Positions 45,173 to 52,763 of a stretch of DNA of 64,000 nucleotides are shown here, piece after piece. The translations under genes and the position numbers were made by a program. Below the pieces are notes generated by a model that saw only the letters and a program-made list of their open reading frames with translations, searched no databases and was not told where the DNA came from. The stretch lies in the NCBI RefSeq assembly GCF_001456955.1, contig NZ_KQ758476.1, positions 39,537-103,536 of the forward strand, in the 5' to 3' direction. How positions within the stretch are numbered: the stretch's first letter is position 1; each line of letters starts with the position of its first letter. Origin of the DNA: Microbacterium enclense. GTDB taxonomy: Bacteria > Actinomycetota > Actinomycetes > Actinomycetales > Microbacteriaceae.

Positions 45173-46176
45173 TGGATGGCTTCCGCATTCCGGTCGGATC
45201 CTGGGTGGATGCCGGCGTGGACTGGGTGCGCGACAACCTCTCGGGCGTGCTCGACCTCGTCGCCGTGGTCGTGCGTTTCCTCGTCGGAGGCCTCAGCGAC
45301 GTGCTGCTCGCCGCCCCGATCGTGGTGGTCATCGTCGTCGCGGCGGCCCTCGCATGGCTGCTGCGCTCGTGGAAGCTCGCGTTGGGGACGGTGATCGGCT
45401 TCGCGCTCATCCTCGCGATGGGGCAGTGGGTCACCGCCATGCAGACGCTGGCTCTGGTGCTCGTGGCGACCGTCGTGGCCGTGGCGATCTCGGTGCCGCT
45501 GGGCATCTGGTCGGCGCGCAACCCCACGGTGCGCGCGATCCTCAAACCGGTGCTCGACTTCATGCAGACCATGCCCGCCTTCGTCTACCTGATCCCGGCG
45601 ATCACGTTCTTCAGCATCGGGGTGGTGCCCGGCGTCGTCTCGACCGTCATCTTCGCGCTGCCCCCGGGCGTGCGTCTGACCGAGCTCGGCATCCGCGGGG
45701 TCGACTCCGAGACCGTCGAGGCGGGACACGCGTTCGGCGCCACGCCCGGGCAGATCCTCCGCGGCATCCAGCTTCCGCTGGCGATGCCCACGATCATGGC
45801 GGGCGTCAACCAGGTCATCATGCTCGCGCTGTCGATGGCGGTCGTCGCCGGCATCGTGGGTGCCGACGGCCTGGGCAAGGAGGTCGTGCAGTCGATCTCG
45901 ACCGTCAACCTGCCCAAGGGCGTCGAGGCCGGCCTCAGCGTGGTCATCCTCGCGGTCTACCTGGATCGCCTCACCGCGGCCCTCGGCAACCGCGCCGACA
46001 ACCGCGGCTCGCTGCTGGGCGTCCTCGCTCGGCGCCGGACGGCGCGGTCCGCCGCGGTCGTCACGGCCGCAGCCCCCGCGGCGCCGCACGCCGACCCCGC
46101 CTCGACGGATGCCGCAAGCGAGGCCGAGCGCGAGCAGGCGTCGCCTCGTCGCGCGCCGGTGTCGTCCGGGCGCTGA
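45172..46176 (+). CDS. Glycine betaine/proline ABC transporter permease
   Basis: Permease of 334 residues, ProW/OpuAB type. About seven hydrophobic segments, with the EAA-like loop GVDSETVEAGHAFGATPGQILRGIQLPLAMP. The last 55 residues are a polar Ala/Pro-rich tail. Translated with the ATPase; the binding protein follows after a 130-base gap with a long inverted repeat. Confidence 0.93.
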   Translation: MDGFRIPVGSWVDAGVDWVRDNLSGVLDLVAVVVRFLVGGLSDVLLAAPIVVVIVVAAALAWLLRSWKLALGTVIGFALILAMGQWVTAMQTLALVLVATVVAVAISVPLGIWSARNPTVRAILKPVLDFMQTMPAFVYLIPAITFFSIGVVPGVVSTVIFALPPGVRLTELGIRGVDSETVEAGHAFGATPGQILRGIQLPLAMPTIMAGVNQVIMLALSMAVVAGIVGADGLGKEVVQSISTVNLPKGVEAGLSVVILAVYLDRLTAALGNRADNRGSLLGVLARRRTARSAAVVTAAAPAAPHADPASTDAASEAEREQASPRRAPVSSGR

Positions 46177-46201
46177 GTCGCGGCATCCCCCTCCTACGCG
46201 C

Positions 46202-46256
46202 GAGGGGTCAATCTTCGTCGCTTCGGCGCGCGCCAGGCGACAGAAATTGACCCCTC
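46202..46256. promoter_or_regulatory. 11-base inverted repeat between permease and binding-protein genes
   Basis: GAGGGGTCAAT (46202-46212) and ATTGACCCCTC (46246-46256) pair perfectly across 33 bases; flanking bases extend the match. It ends about 50 bases before the binding-protein start. It could stabilise the downstream message, partly stop read-through, or be a small insertion element. Confidence 0.6.
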
Positions 46257-46306
46257 ACGCGGGGGGCACTGAAGGAAATGCATACGAAAAGGAAGAGAAC
46301 ACAGTG

Positions 46307-47209
46307 ATGAACACGCGACACCTCACCTCCGGACTCGCCCTCGGCGCCGCGGGAGCCCTGCTGCTCGCCGGCTGCGCGAGCGGCAACATGGCCGAAGGCG
46401 GCTCGGGCGACGGCGGCGAGAAGGGCACGATCACGCTCGGCTTCCTGCCCTCGTGGACCGACGGTCTCAGCACCGCGTACCTGCTCGAAGACCAGCTCGG
46501 CAAGCTCGGCTACCGCGTCGAGATGCAGACGCTCACCGAGGCGGGCCCGCTGTACACCGGCCTCGCCCAGGGCGACGTCGACATCTACCCCTCGGCCTGG
46601 CCCGAGCTCACCCACAAGTCGTACATGGACCGCTACGGCGACCAGATCGACGACCTCGGCGCGTACTACGACAACGCCACCCTCACGATCGCTGTGCCGA
46701 GCTACGTCGACATCGACTCGATCGACCAGCTGAAGGGCAACGCGTCGCGCTTCGACGGCCGCATCTACGGCATCGAGCCGGGGGCCGGTCTCACCACGCA
46801 GACGCAGGAGACGATGCTCCCCGGGTACGGCCTCGACGGCGAGTACGAGCTCGTGACCTCGTCGACCGCGGCGATGCTCACCGAGCTCGACAACGCGATC
46901 GCTGCGCAGAAGGACATCGCGGTGACGCTGTGGCGTCCGTTCTGGGCCAACGACGCCTACGACGTGAAGGACCTCGAAGACCCCCAGGGGCTGATGGGCA
47001 CCCCCGAAGCGCTGCACTTCCTCGGCACCTCGGGCTTCGCCAAGCAGTACCCGGATGCCGCTGAGCTCATCGCCGGCATCCAGCTGGACGACGAGCAGTA
47101 CGGCGCACTCGAAGACCTCGTGGTCAACGAGTACGGCGAGGGCCGCGAGGCCGAGGCCGTCGACGCCTGGCTGGAGCAGAACCCCGGCGCGTTCTCGACG
47201 CAGCGCTGA
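46307..47209 (+). CDS. Glycine betaine-binding lipoprotein
   Basis: Extracellular binding protein of about 300 residues, OpuAC/ProX type. Lipoprotein signal ends LLLAGC with Cys23. The mature part shows ITLGFLPSWTDGLSTAYLLED, YPSAWPELTHKSYMD, GIEPGAGLTTQTQE and VTLWRPFWAN, whose aromatic residues would form the quaternary-ammonium cage. A GTG one codon earlier is also possible. It completes the ATPase-permease-binding protein set, an osmoprotectant importer. Confidence 0.92.
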   Translation: MNTRHLTSGLALGAAGALLLAGCASGNMAEGGSGDGGEKGTITLGFLPSWTDGLSTAYLLEDQLGKLGYRVEMQTLTEAGPLYTGLAQGDVDIYPSAWPELTHKSYMDRYGDQIDDLGAYYDNATLTIAVPSYVDIDSIDQLKGNASRFDGRIYGIEPGAGLTTQTQETMLPGYGLDGEYELVTSSTAAMLTELDNAIAAQKDIAVTLWRPFWANDAYDVKDLEDPQGLMGTPEALHFLGTSGFAKQYPDAAELIAGIQLDDEQYGALEDLVVNEYGEGREAEAVDAWLEQNPGAFSTQR

Positions 47210-47214
47210 GATTC

Positions 47215-47253
47215 CACGACGACGCCCCTCCGCATCGGAGGGGCGTCGTCGTG
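47215..47253 (+). terminator. Terminator of the betaine transporter operon
   Basis: An 18-base perfect stem (47215-47232 with 47236-47253) on a 3-base CAT loop begins 6 bases after the binding-protein stop. No T-run, but the stem is among the strongest in the window. Confidence 0.88.
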
Positions 47254-47347
47254 CGTGCGGGGCGTTGCGCGACGGAAGGGGGCCTGGGCGGAGCGTTCGA
47301 CCCGGTAGCCGTCGTTCTCCGGTCGGCGCCGCCCGGTCGCCGTGGAC

Positions 47348-48079
47348 TCAGGCGATCGCGTGCGCGCCCGTGAAGCGGGTGATGAACCCGGGGTGATCGG
47401 CGGGCATCGCGAGCACCGAATCGGGCGTGCGGCCGGCGAGCTGCGGGAAGCCGGAGTCGGCGACGAGGTCGTCGTCGAGGGCGTCGAGCTCGGCCGTGAC
47501 GAGCGGCCAGGGCTCGTGCGCGTTCGCGGCCCAGATCGTGCGGCCGAGGTGCCGCTCGTGGAAGCCCCAGCGGGCGGTGAGGAAGCGCGACAGCGGAGTG
47601 TCGACCGTATCGGTGCCGAGCGCGGCCCGCACGCGCGTTCCCGGATGCCGCCCCCCGTGGCGTCGCGAGCGGTACTCGATGCGCGAGCCTTCGGTGCGTA
47701 CCCCCGCCCGAGCCCACCGGTACGGCAGGCCGAACATCGCCCGAGCGGCCAGCACCGGCGCGAGGTGCTCGGCCTCGAGCGTGCGGAACACCACCCCGCG
47801 GCGGCCCTCGTCGTCGATCGCGTAGGTGCGCACGTTGATCTCGGTGAAGGTGCCGAGCAGCGGCACCGGCGGCAGCGGCAGGAAGCGGAACTCGCTCAGC
47901 ACGAACGGCACGAGTCCCACCCACGCCGCACCGTCGTGCACGTCGGGGTGCGTTCCCGGCGGCAGCAACGGGGCGATCTCGGCCGGGTCGACGCGCCAGT
48001 GCACGAAGACGGCGCGGTTCCATCGCTGCGCGATGACGGCGCGTCCGGGCAGGTCGGGGGCGTGGCGCTCGGTGATCAC
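47348..48079 (-). CDS. DUF2071 (YqjF) family protein
   Basis: Soluble protein of about 243 residues. Family features: VFVHWRVDPAEIAPLLPPGTHPDV at the start, VGLVPFVLSEFRFLPLPPVPLLGTFTEINVRTY, then FRTLEAEHLAPVLAARAMFGLPYRWA. The fold is related to acetoacetate decarboxylase, but no activity is established for this family. The GTG at 48079 fits family starts. Divergent from the DUF3253 gene with a 47-base gap. Confidence 0.85.
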   Translation of the reverse strand: MITERHAPDLPGRAVIAQRWNRAVFVHWRVDPAEIAPLLPPGTHPDVHDGAAWVGLVPFVLSEFRFLPLPPVPLLGTFTEINVRTYAIDDEGRRGVVFRTLEAEHLAPVLAARAMFGLPYRWARAGVRTEGSRIEYRSRRHGGRHPGTRVRAALGTDTVDTPLSRFLTARWGFHERHLGRTIWAANAHEPWPLVTAELDALDDDLVADSGFPQLAGRTPDSVLAMPADHPGFITRFTGAHAIA

Positions 48080-48126
48080 CGGGTCAGTCTGGCCCCGGGG
48101 CCTCGGCGCGGAGGGAGACTGGACAG

Positions 48127-48387
48127 ATGACCCCGTCGTCTGGTGCAGACCCCCGGCTCGTGGCATCCATCCGCGATCTGCTCGCCGCGCGCGACGCCGA
48201 CAAGACGATCTGTCCGTCGGAGGCCGCCCGTGCGGTGGGCGGCGACGACTGGCGCGACCTGATGCAGCCCGCGCGCGACGCGGCGCAGTCGTTGGTCGAG
48301 CTCGGCGAGGTCGAGGTGACGCAGAAGGGCGAGGTGGTCGACGTCACCACCGCGCGGGGGCCGGTGCGGATCCGTCGGAAGCGGTGA
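48127..48387 (+). CDS. DUF3253 family small protein
   Basis: Protein of 86 residues matching DUF3253: IRDLLAARDADKTICPSEAARAV, WRDLMQPARDAAQSL, then GPVRIRRKR at the end. It looks like a winged-helix fold with one conserved Cys in the TICPSE motif. Function unknown. Confidence 0.85.
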   Translation: MTPSSGADPRLVASIRDLLAARDADKTICPSEAARAVGGDDWRDLMQPARDAAQSLVELGEVEVTQKGEVVDVTTARGPVRIRRKR

Positions 48388-48486
48388 GACCAGCGGATCC
48401 GGAGTCGCGCGTCGGATCCGGATGCCGCGGGCCATTCCATCCGGATCTCCCGCATCCCGCGACCGAAGGAATCTGCGGGCGACGCG

Positions 48487-49236
48487 TCAGGCGACGGAGC
48501 CGGGCGCCTCGTCGGGTGATGGTGCCGATGCGGGGCGTCCGGCCGTTCCGCGGGGCAGTTCGAGCGCGACCTTCTTCTCGAGCACGTCGACCGCTTCGTC
48601 ACTGAGCCAGATGAGTCCGTCGAGCTCCTCGCGAACGCGTCTGTAGGCCACTTGCCGTTCGTTCGGGGTCGCGGCCTGGTCGGTGGCGACGCTCAGCAAC
48701 TGCTTCGCGGTGTCGAGGCGCTTGCGTTCGTCGGGCGAGAAGGCGGCGTCCTTCACACGACGCGCATCGCGCTCGGCGACGTCGAAGGCGACCTCGTAGT
48801 CGGTGACGGCCTCGCGATACTCCCGCAGTCGTTCGGGTGGAAGGGTCTCACCGTCTCGCGGACGAAGGTTGTCGGCGGCCTTCTTCGCGCGCAGGAACGC
48901 TGCCGTCAGCGGCTGACGGCCATCGCTCATGGCGGGGTAGCTGATGAGCTTCGACGCGTCGAGTTCGTAGTCGAGCCAGCGGTGGGTCACCGCGTCTTGC
49001 GCGGCGATGACGCGCCGCTGGTCGTCGACGATCGGCGGGGCGGCCGTGACCGCGGCCGCCGGCACCGCTCCGCCCTGGGCGCGGATCAGCTCGAGGCGTT
49101 CGCGATGGCGCCGGCGCGCCGCGAGCTCACGGCGCTTGCCCACCGCGCCCGTGGCGCCCATCACCATGCCGAAGACGGGAAAAGCGAGCCACCAGTGGTC
49201 AGCAGCGAAGGCCCAGAATTGCTCCACGGGCGCCAT
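48487..49236 (-). CDS. Membrane-anchored protein of unknown function, paralogue A
   Basis: Protein of 249 residues. One hydrophobic segment near the start (WWLAFPVFGMVMGATGAV) is followed by a basic stretch and a mostly helical cytoplasmic part. A block of about 80 residues (HRWLDYELD, ISYPAMSDGRQPL, AAFLRAKKAADNLRP, YREAV) is repeated in the next gene upstream, so the two are tandem relatives. No known domain recognised. Gap to the partner is 25 bases; the two are surely co-transcribed. Confidence 0.75.
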   Translation of the reverse strand: MAPVEQFWAFAADHWWLAFPVFGMVMGATGAVGKRRELAARRRHRERLELIRAQGGAVPAAAVTAAPPIVDDQRRVIAAQDAVTHRWLDYELDASKLISYPAMSDGRQPLTAAFLRAKKAADNLRPRDGETLPPERLREYREAVTDYEVAFDVAERDARRVKDAAFSPDERKRLDTAKQLLSVATDQAATPNERQVAYRRVREELDGLIWLSDEAVDVLEKKVALELPRGTAGRPASAPSPDEAPGSVA

Positions 49237-49261
49237 GCTACGCCGCCCGCCCCAGCGGATC

Positions 49262-50290
49262 TCAGGATGCCGGTGGGTGCGGCCGGTCCCGTGCGGGTGG
49301 CGGCCACACCGGACCGTTCGTCGACGCGGCACCGCCCGCGCGGGGCGCCGGGCGCTCGGCATCCGGGGCGTTCTTCGCGGTGCGCTTGGCGCCCCGATCG
49401 TTCCAGCTGCGGGCTGCGGCTCGGCCCATCGACTCCATCGAACGGGCCAGGGCGCGCTGCGCGGTGTCGGCGAGATCGGATGCCACGCGGCTCCAGGCAT
49501 CGCCGGCCTCGACGCTCGGCTGCGGCTGCCCACCGCGGCGGGCCGTCTGCTCGGCGTGGTCGAAGGCGTGGGCGGCGCGACGCACGGCATCGCGGTAGGC
49601 GAGGAACTCGGCGGGTTCGAGACGGGTCTGCGGGCTGGCCGGACGCAGCCACTGAGCGCGCTCGTGCGCCCGCAGGAACTCGGCCAGGAGCGGCGAGCGG
49701 GGATCGGTCATGGCCGGGTAGTCGATGGCGAGGGCGAGATCGGTCTCGTAGGCCATCCAGCGGGCGAGGATCGCGTCGTGCTCCGCGAGCAGGCGGACGA
49801 TCGGCAGGGGCGCGCTCCCCGAGCGGATCGCCGGGAGCATCACCTTGGCCGCTTTGACGCCCGCGCGTCGTGCGCGCACCTCGGCCGCGGCCGCGCGCAG
49901 GTCGCGCTGCGCATCGACGAGGCGGGCGCGGGCCGCCGACACGGCCTCGGGCGAGACCCGGGATGCCGCCCGCTCCGCCTGGGCGCGAACGACCTCGGCG
50001 TCGGCGACCTTCACGTCGGCGCGACCGCGGGCGACGGCGAGGCGCGCAGTCTGCAGGTCGAGCTGCGCGGCATCCAATTCGAGTCGGCGCGCGGCGGACT
50101 TGCTGAGCGGCCGCGAGGCCCACGCACGAGCGGCGCGGTCGCCGGTGGTCGTTACGCCGGGCGTGCTCGAACCGGCGGGAAGCGCACGGCGACGGGTACG
50201 GCGCACGCCGACCCAGCCGACGGTGCCCGCACCGGCCGCGGCGGGGCCGATCCACCACCACTCGGCGAACAGGGCCAGAAGCGGTTCCAC
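49262..50290 (-). CDS. Membrane-anchored protein of unknown function, paralogue B
   Basis: Protein of about 342 residues. An N-terminal hydrophobic segment (WWWIGPAAAGAGTVGWVGV) precedes a long Ala/Arg/Glu-rich helical, probably coiled-coil part (about 65-150). Then comes the block shared with paralogue A (ARWMAYETD, IDYPAMTDPRSPL, AEFLRAHERAQWLRP, YRDAV, AFDHAE). The C-terminal 60 residues are disordered and Pro/Ala-rich. No family name can be given. Confidence 0.75.
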   Translation of the reverse strand: MEPLLALFAEWWWIGPAAAGAGTVGWVGVRRTRRRALPAGSSTPGVTTTGDRAARAWASRPLSKSAARRLELDAAQLDLQTARLAVARGRADVKVADAEVVRAQAERAASRVSPEAVSAARARLVDAQRDLRAAAAEVRARRAGVKAAKVMLPAIRSGSAPLPIVRLLAEHDAILARWMAYETDLALAIDYPAMTDPRSPLLAEFLRAHERAQWLRPASPQTRLEPAEFLAYRDAVRRAAHAFDHAEQTARRGGQPQPSVEAGDAWSRVASDLADTAQRALARSMESMGRAAARSWNDRGAKRTAKNAPDAERPAPRAGGAASTNGPVWPPPARDRPHPPAS

Positions 50291-50441
50291 GCCCCCATGC
50301 TACGTCGGGGCTCCGACACCGTGCTGGGTGTCAGGCCGGAATCCGCAGCAGGGGGGGAACCGGTGTCATCGCCTCGGGCGGCCTCTATCGCCGTCGGTCC
50401 GGGGATGCGAGAGTGTGCGCAAGACGATCGGGGAGGTCACC

Positions 50442-50759
50442 GTGAAGGTCATGCTGATCATGTGGTCCGACGGCAGCTACGAGGGGGGTGGCGACGCCGA
50501 CGGCAGGGCCTGGGCGGAGTACGAGCAGACGCTCCGAGCCGACGGGGCGCTGTCGAGCTCGGGGCATTTCGCCGAACCCTCCGATGCCGGCGTGATCGTG
50601 ACCGCGATCTCGCGGCATCCGGATGCCGAACCCCAGCCCTCGGCGGCCCTCTCGGGGTACTACCTGCTCGAGGTGGCCGACCGCGCCGCCGCCGAGGAGT
50701 ACGCCCGGCGTGCGCCGCTGTACGGCACGGTCGAGGTGCGCCCCCTCGTGGAGTACTGA
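50442..50759 (+). CDS. YCII-related domain protein
   Basis: Protein of about 105 residues with the ferredoxin-like YCII/DGPF pattern: KVMLIMWSDGSYEGG, then LRADGALSSSGHFAEPSDAG, and GYYLLEVADRAAAEEYARRAPLYGTVEVRPL. The GTG at 50442 is preceded by a strong GGGGAGG. Such proteins often accompany ECF sigma factors or small enzymes; here the next gene, 23 bases on, is an epoxide-hydrolase-like enzyme. Confidence 0.85.
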   Translation: MKVMLIMWSDGSYEGGGDADGRAWAEYEQTLRADGALSSSGHFAEPSDAGVIVTAISRHPDAEPQPSAALSGYYLLEVADRAAAEEYARRAPLYGTVEVRPLVEY

Positions 50760-50782
50760 CGCGCATGCGTGAAGGAGATCGC

Positions 50783-51859
50783 ATGAGCAGCCGGCTGCAA
50801 CCGCACACTCCGCCCGAGGAGATCGACGACCTCCGCCGCCGCATCGCGGCGACGCGGTGGCCCGACGACGTCGGCGACGACTGGACACGGGGTACTCGGC
50901 CGTCGGCCCTGCGTCGTCTGCTCGACGCGTGGGCCGAGGCCGACTGGTCGGCGGTCGAGCGCCGCCTCGTCGAGGAGAACCATCTGCTCGTCGGGCGCCC
51001 CGGCGCACGCCTCCACCTATGGCGGTCGGGGACGGCCGGCGCGCCCGCCGTCGTGCTCATCCACGGCTGGCCGGACAGTTTCGTCCGATTCCGCGGGGTG
51101 GCGGAGCGTCTCGGTGATCTCGACGTCGTCGTTCCGAGCATCCCCGGGTTCGGCTACAGCGATCCTGCTCCGCGCGAGGCGGGCGGGCCGCGGTGGAACG
51201 CCGAGCGCATCCTGGCCGGCCTCGACGACCTCGGCATCCGGCGGTTCGTGGTGCACGGCGGCGACCTGGGCACCGCCATCGCCGATCAGGTCGCGCTGCT
51301 CGCCCCGGATCGCATCGCGGGTCTGCATCTCACGGACGTCCCCCTGTGGCGCGCGGCGGATGATGAAGAGCTCTCCGCGGAGGAGCGGGAGTGGGTGGAT
51401 GCCGCGGCGGCCTGGGAGCGCGACGAGGGCGCGTACGCCGCCGAGCAGCGCACCAAGCCGCAGACTCTGGCCGCGGGGCTCACCGACTCTCCGGCGGCGC
51501 TCGCGAGCTGGTACCTGGAGAAGTTCCAGGCGTGGGGCGACGGAGACGTCTTCGAGCGCATTCCGATGCAGCTCCTCGTGGAGAACCTGTCGGTGCACTG
51601 GTTCACGCGCACGGCCGGCAGTGCGGCACGGGTGTACTTCGATAGGCGGCGGTTCCCCCCGACCGGCGGCCCGGTGACCGTGCCGACGGCCTTCGGGCTT
51701 TTCCCGCACGACATCGACCACGGGGTGGAGTCGTTCGCGCGGCGGTGGTACCCGACGGTGCGCTTCACGCGCTTCCCCTCGGGCGGGCACTTCGGGGCGA
51801 TGGAGCACCCCGACCTGCTGGCCGATGACCTTCGGGCGCTGCTCGCCAAGGCGTTCTGA
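50783..51859 (+). CDS. Epoxide hydrolase-family alpha/beta hydrolase
   Basis: Enzyme of 358 residues. The N-terminal EHN segment (IDDLRRRIAATRWPDDVGDDWTRGT) is followed by an alpha/beta hydrolase core with oxyanion HGWPDS, nucleophile Asp161 in HGGDLGT, and His336 in GGHFGAMEHP. This matches the microsomal-type epoxide hydrolase family. A GGAG site precedes the ATG. The natural substrate is unknown. Confidence 0.9.
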   Translation: MSSRLQPHTPPEEIDDLRRRIAATRWPDDVGDDWTRGTRPSALRRLLDAWAEADWSAVERRLVEENHLLVGRPGARLHLWRSGTAGAPAVVLIHGWPDSFVRFRGVAERLGDLDVVVPSIPGFGYSDPAPREAGGPRWNAERILAGLDDLGIRRFVVHGGDLGTAIADQVALLAPDRIAGLHLTDVPLWRAADDEELSAEEREWVDAAAAWERDEGAYAAEQRTKPQTLAAGLTDSPAALASWYLEKFQAWGDGDVFERIPMQLLVENLSVHWFTRTAGSAARVYFDRRRFPPTGGPVTVPTAFGLFPHDIDHGVESFARRWYPTVRFTRFPSGGHFGAMEHPDLLADDLRALLAKAF

Positions 51860-52058
51860 GGCCCAGCGCGGCTCCCGCTCACGGAGGCGGCCGACCTGCG
51901 TGCGCTTGTCGAGGAAACGTGAGGGAGCGTCCTCTCTCGCGTCACGCGCGGCTCAACGACAGCACGTGAAGCATCACGCGGTGGACGGTGCGACGAAGAC
52001 GCGCGAGCCCGACTTCTCGTGTCGGTTCCGCGCGTCGCCTCCCCGGCGTGACGGGAGG

Positions 52059-52499
52059 TCAAGCGGGCGGGGTGCTCGCGATGTGCGCCTGCATCGGCAG
52101 AAGGTTCTGCAGTGGCGCCATGTAGCCCTGCTCGGGCATGTCGAACACCACGCCGGCGACGCCCTGCTGCGCGAATGCGGCGAGCCACTCGACAGCGCCC
52201 GGGAGCGGAACGCTCAGCACGCGCGACGCGGCCTCCTCGTCGAGCCCCGCCGCGAGGGCTCCGCCGTGCGCGCGTTGCCGCGTGGTGAAGGCGAGCACCA
52301 TCGGCCCGTTCGCGAGCTGGCCGATGAAGGGCGAGGGAGCGTCCTCGCTGCCGCGCGCGATGAACGACCAGTGGGGGAGCGCGTAGACGGCGCGCCACAG
52401 GGCGTCCATCGCCGCGAAATCGCCCGGTCGGGCGCGCGCGGCGTCGGAGAGGGCGTCGAGCGTGGCGACGGTCTCGGGCGTCGGATCGATGAGGGACAT
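52059..52499 (-). CDS. Hypothetical protein, weakly SseB-like
   Basis: Protein of 146 residues. The middle (WRAVYALPHWSFIARG, PFIGQLANGPMVLAFTTRQRA, then GVAGVVFDMPEQGYMAPL) has the rhythm of SseB N-terminal domains, but the match is by eye only. It lies 22 bases after a small membrane protein gene downstream of purL. CCTCCC/GGGAGG arms (52038-52043, 52053-52058) just past the stop may end transcription. The 199-base gap on its far side holds nothing else recognisable. Confidence 0.6.
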   Translation of the reverse strand: MSLIDPTPETVATLDALSDAARARPGDFAAMDALWRAVYALPHWSFIARGSEDAPSPFIGQLANGPMVLAFTTRQRAHGGALAAGLDEEAASRVLSVPLPGAVEWLAAFAQQGVAGVVFDMPEQGYMAPLQNLLPMQAHIASTPPA

Positions 52500-52521
52500 G
52501 CGGAACCGCCTCGTCTCGTGG

Positions 52522-52659
52522 TCAACCCAGGATCAGCGAAATCACCGTGGCGCCGCCACCCGTGAGGATGAGCGCCGCGATCACGACCCACGCGGTGATC
52601 TTGACGCGCTTCTGGCGCTTGTCGCTGAAAACTGTCATGTCGTCGTCGTCATCGGTCAT
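52522..52659 (-). CDS. Small single-span membrane protein, 45 residues
   Basis: The frame begins with ATG at 52659 behind GAGGAG. It has an acidic start (MTDDDDDMTVF), a basic turn (DKRQKRVK), and one hydrophobic helix (AWVVIAALILTGGGATVISL). The ribosome site, charge pattern and helix make it a convincing gene despite its size. It lies between purL and the SseB-like gene, all in one direction. No function is known. Confidence 0.75.
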   Translation of the reverse strand: MTDDDDDMTVFSDKRQKRVKITAWVVIAALILTGGGATVISLILG

Positions 52660-52730
52660 CGCACGTCTCCTCTCAAGGGATTCTGGGGCTGATGCTCGGA
52701 CGGGCGGGGCACTGACCCCGGCCGAAGCCG

Positions 52731-52757
52731 GCGGCGTCGGGACGGGCCCGACGCCGC
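52731..52757 (-). terminator. Hairpin after purL
   Basis: GCGGCGTCGGG (52731-52741) and CCCGACGCCGC (52747-52757) form an 11-base stem on a 5-base loop, 6 bases past the purL stop. No T-run; may only reduce read-through into the small membrane-protein gene. Confidence 0.6.
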
Positions 52758-52763
52758 GCGGCG

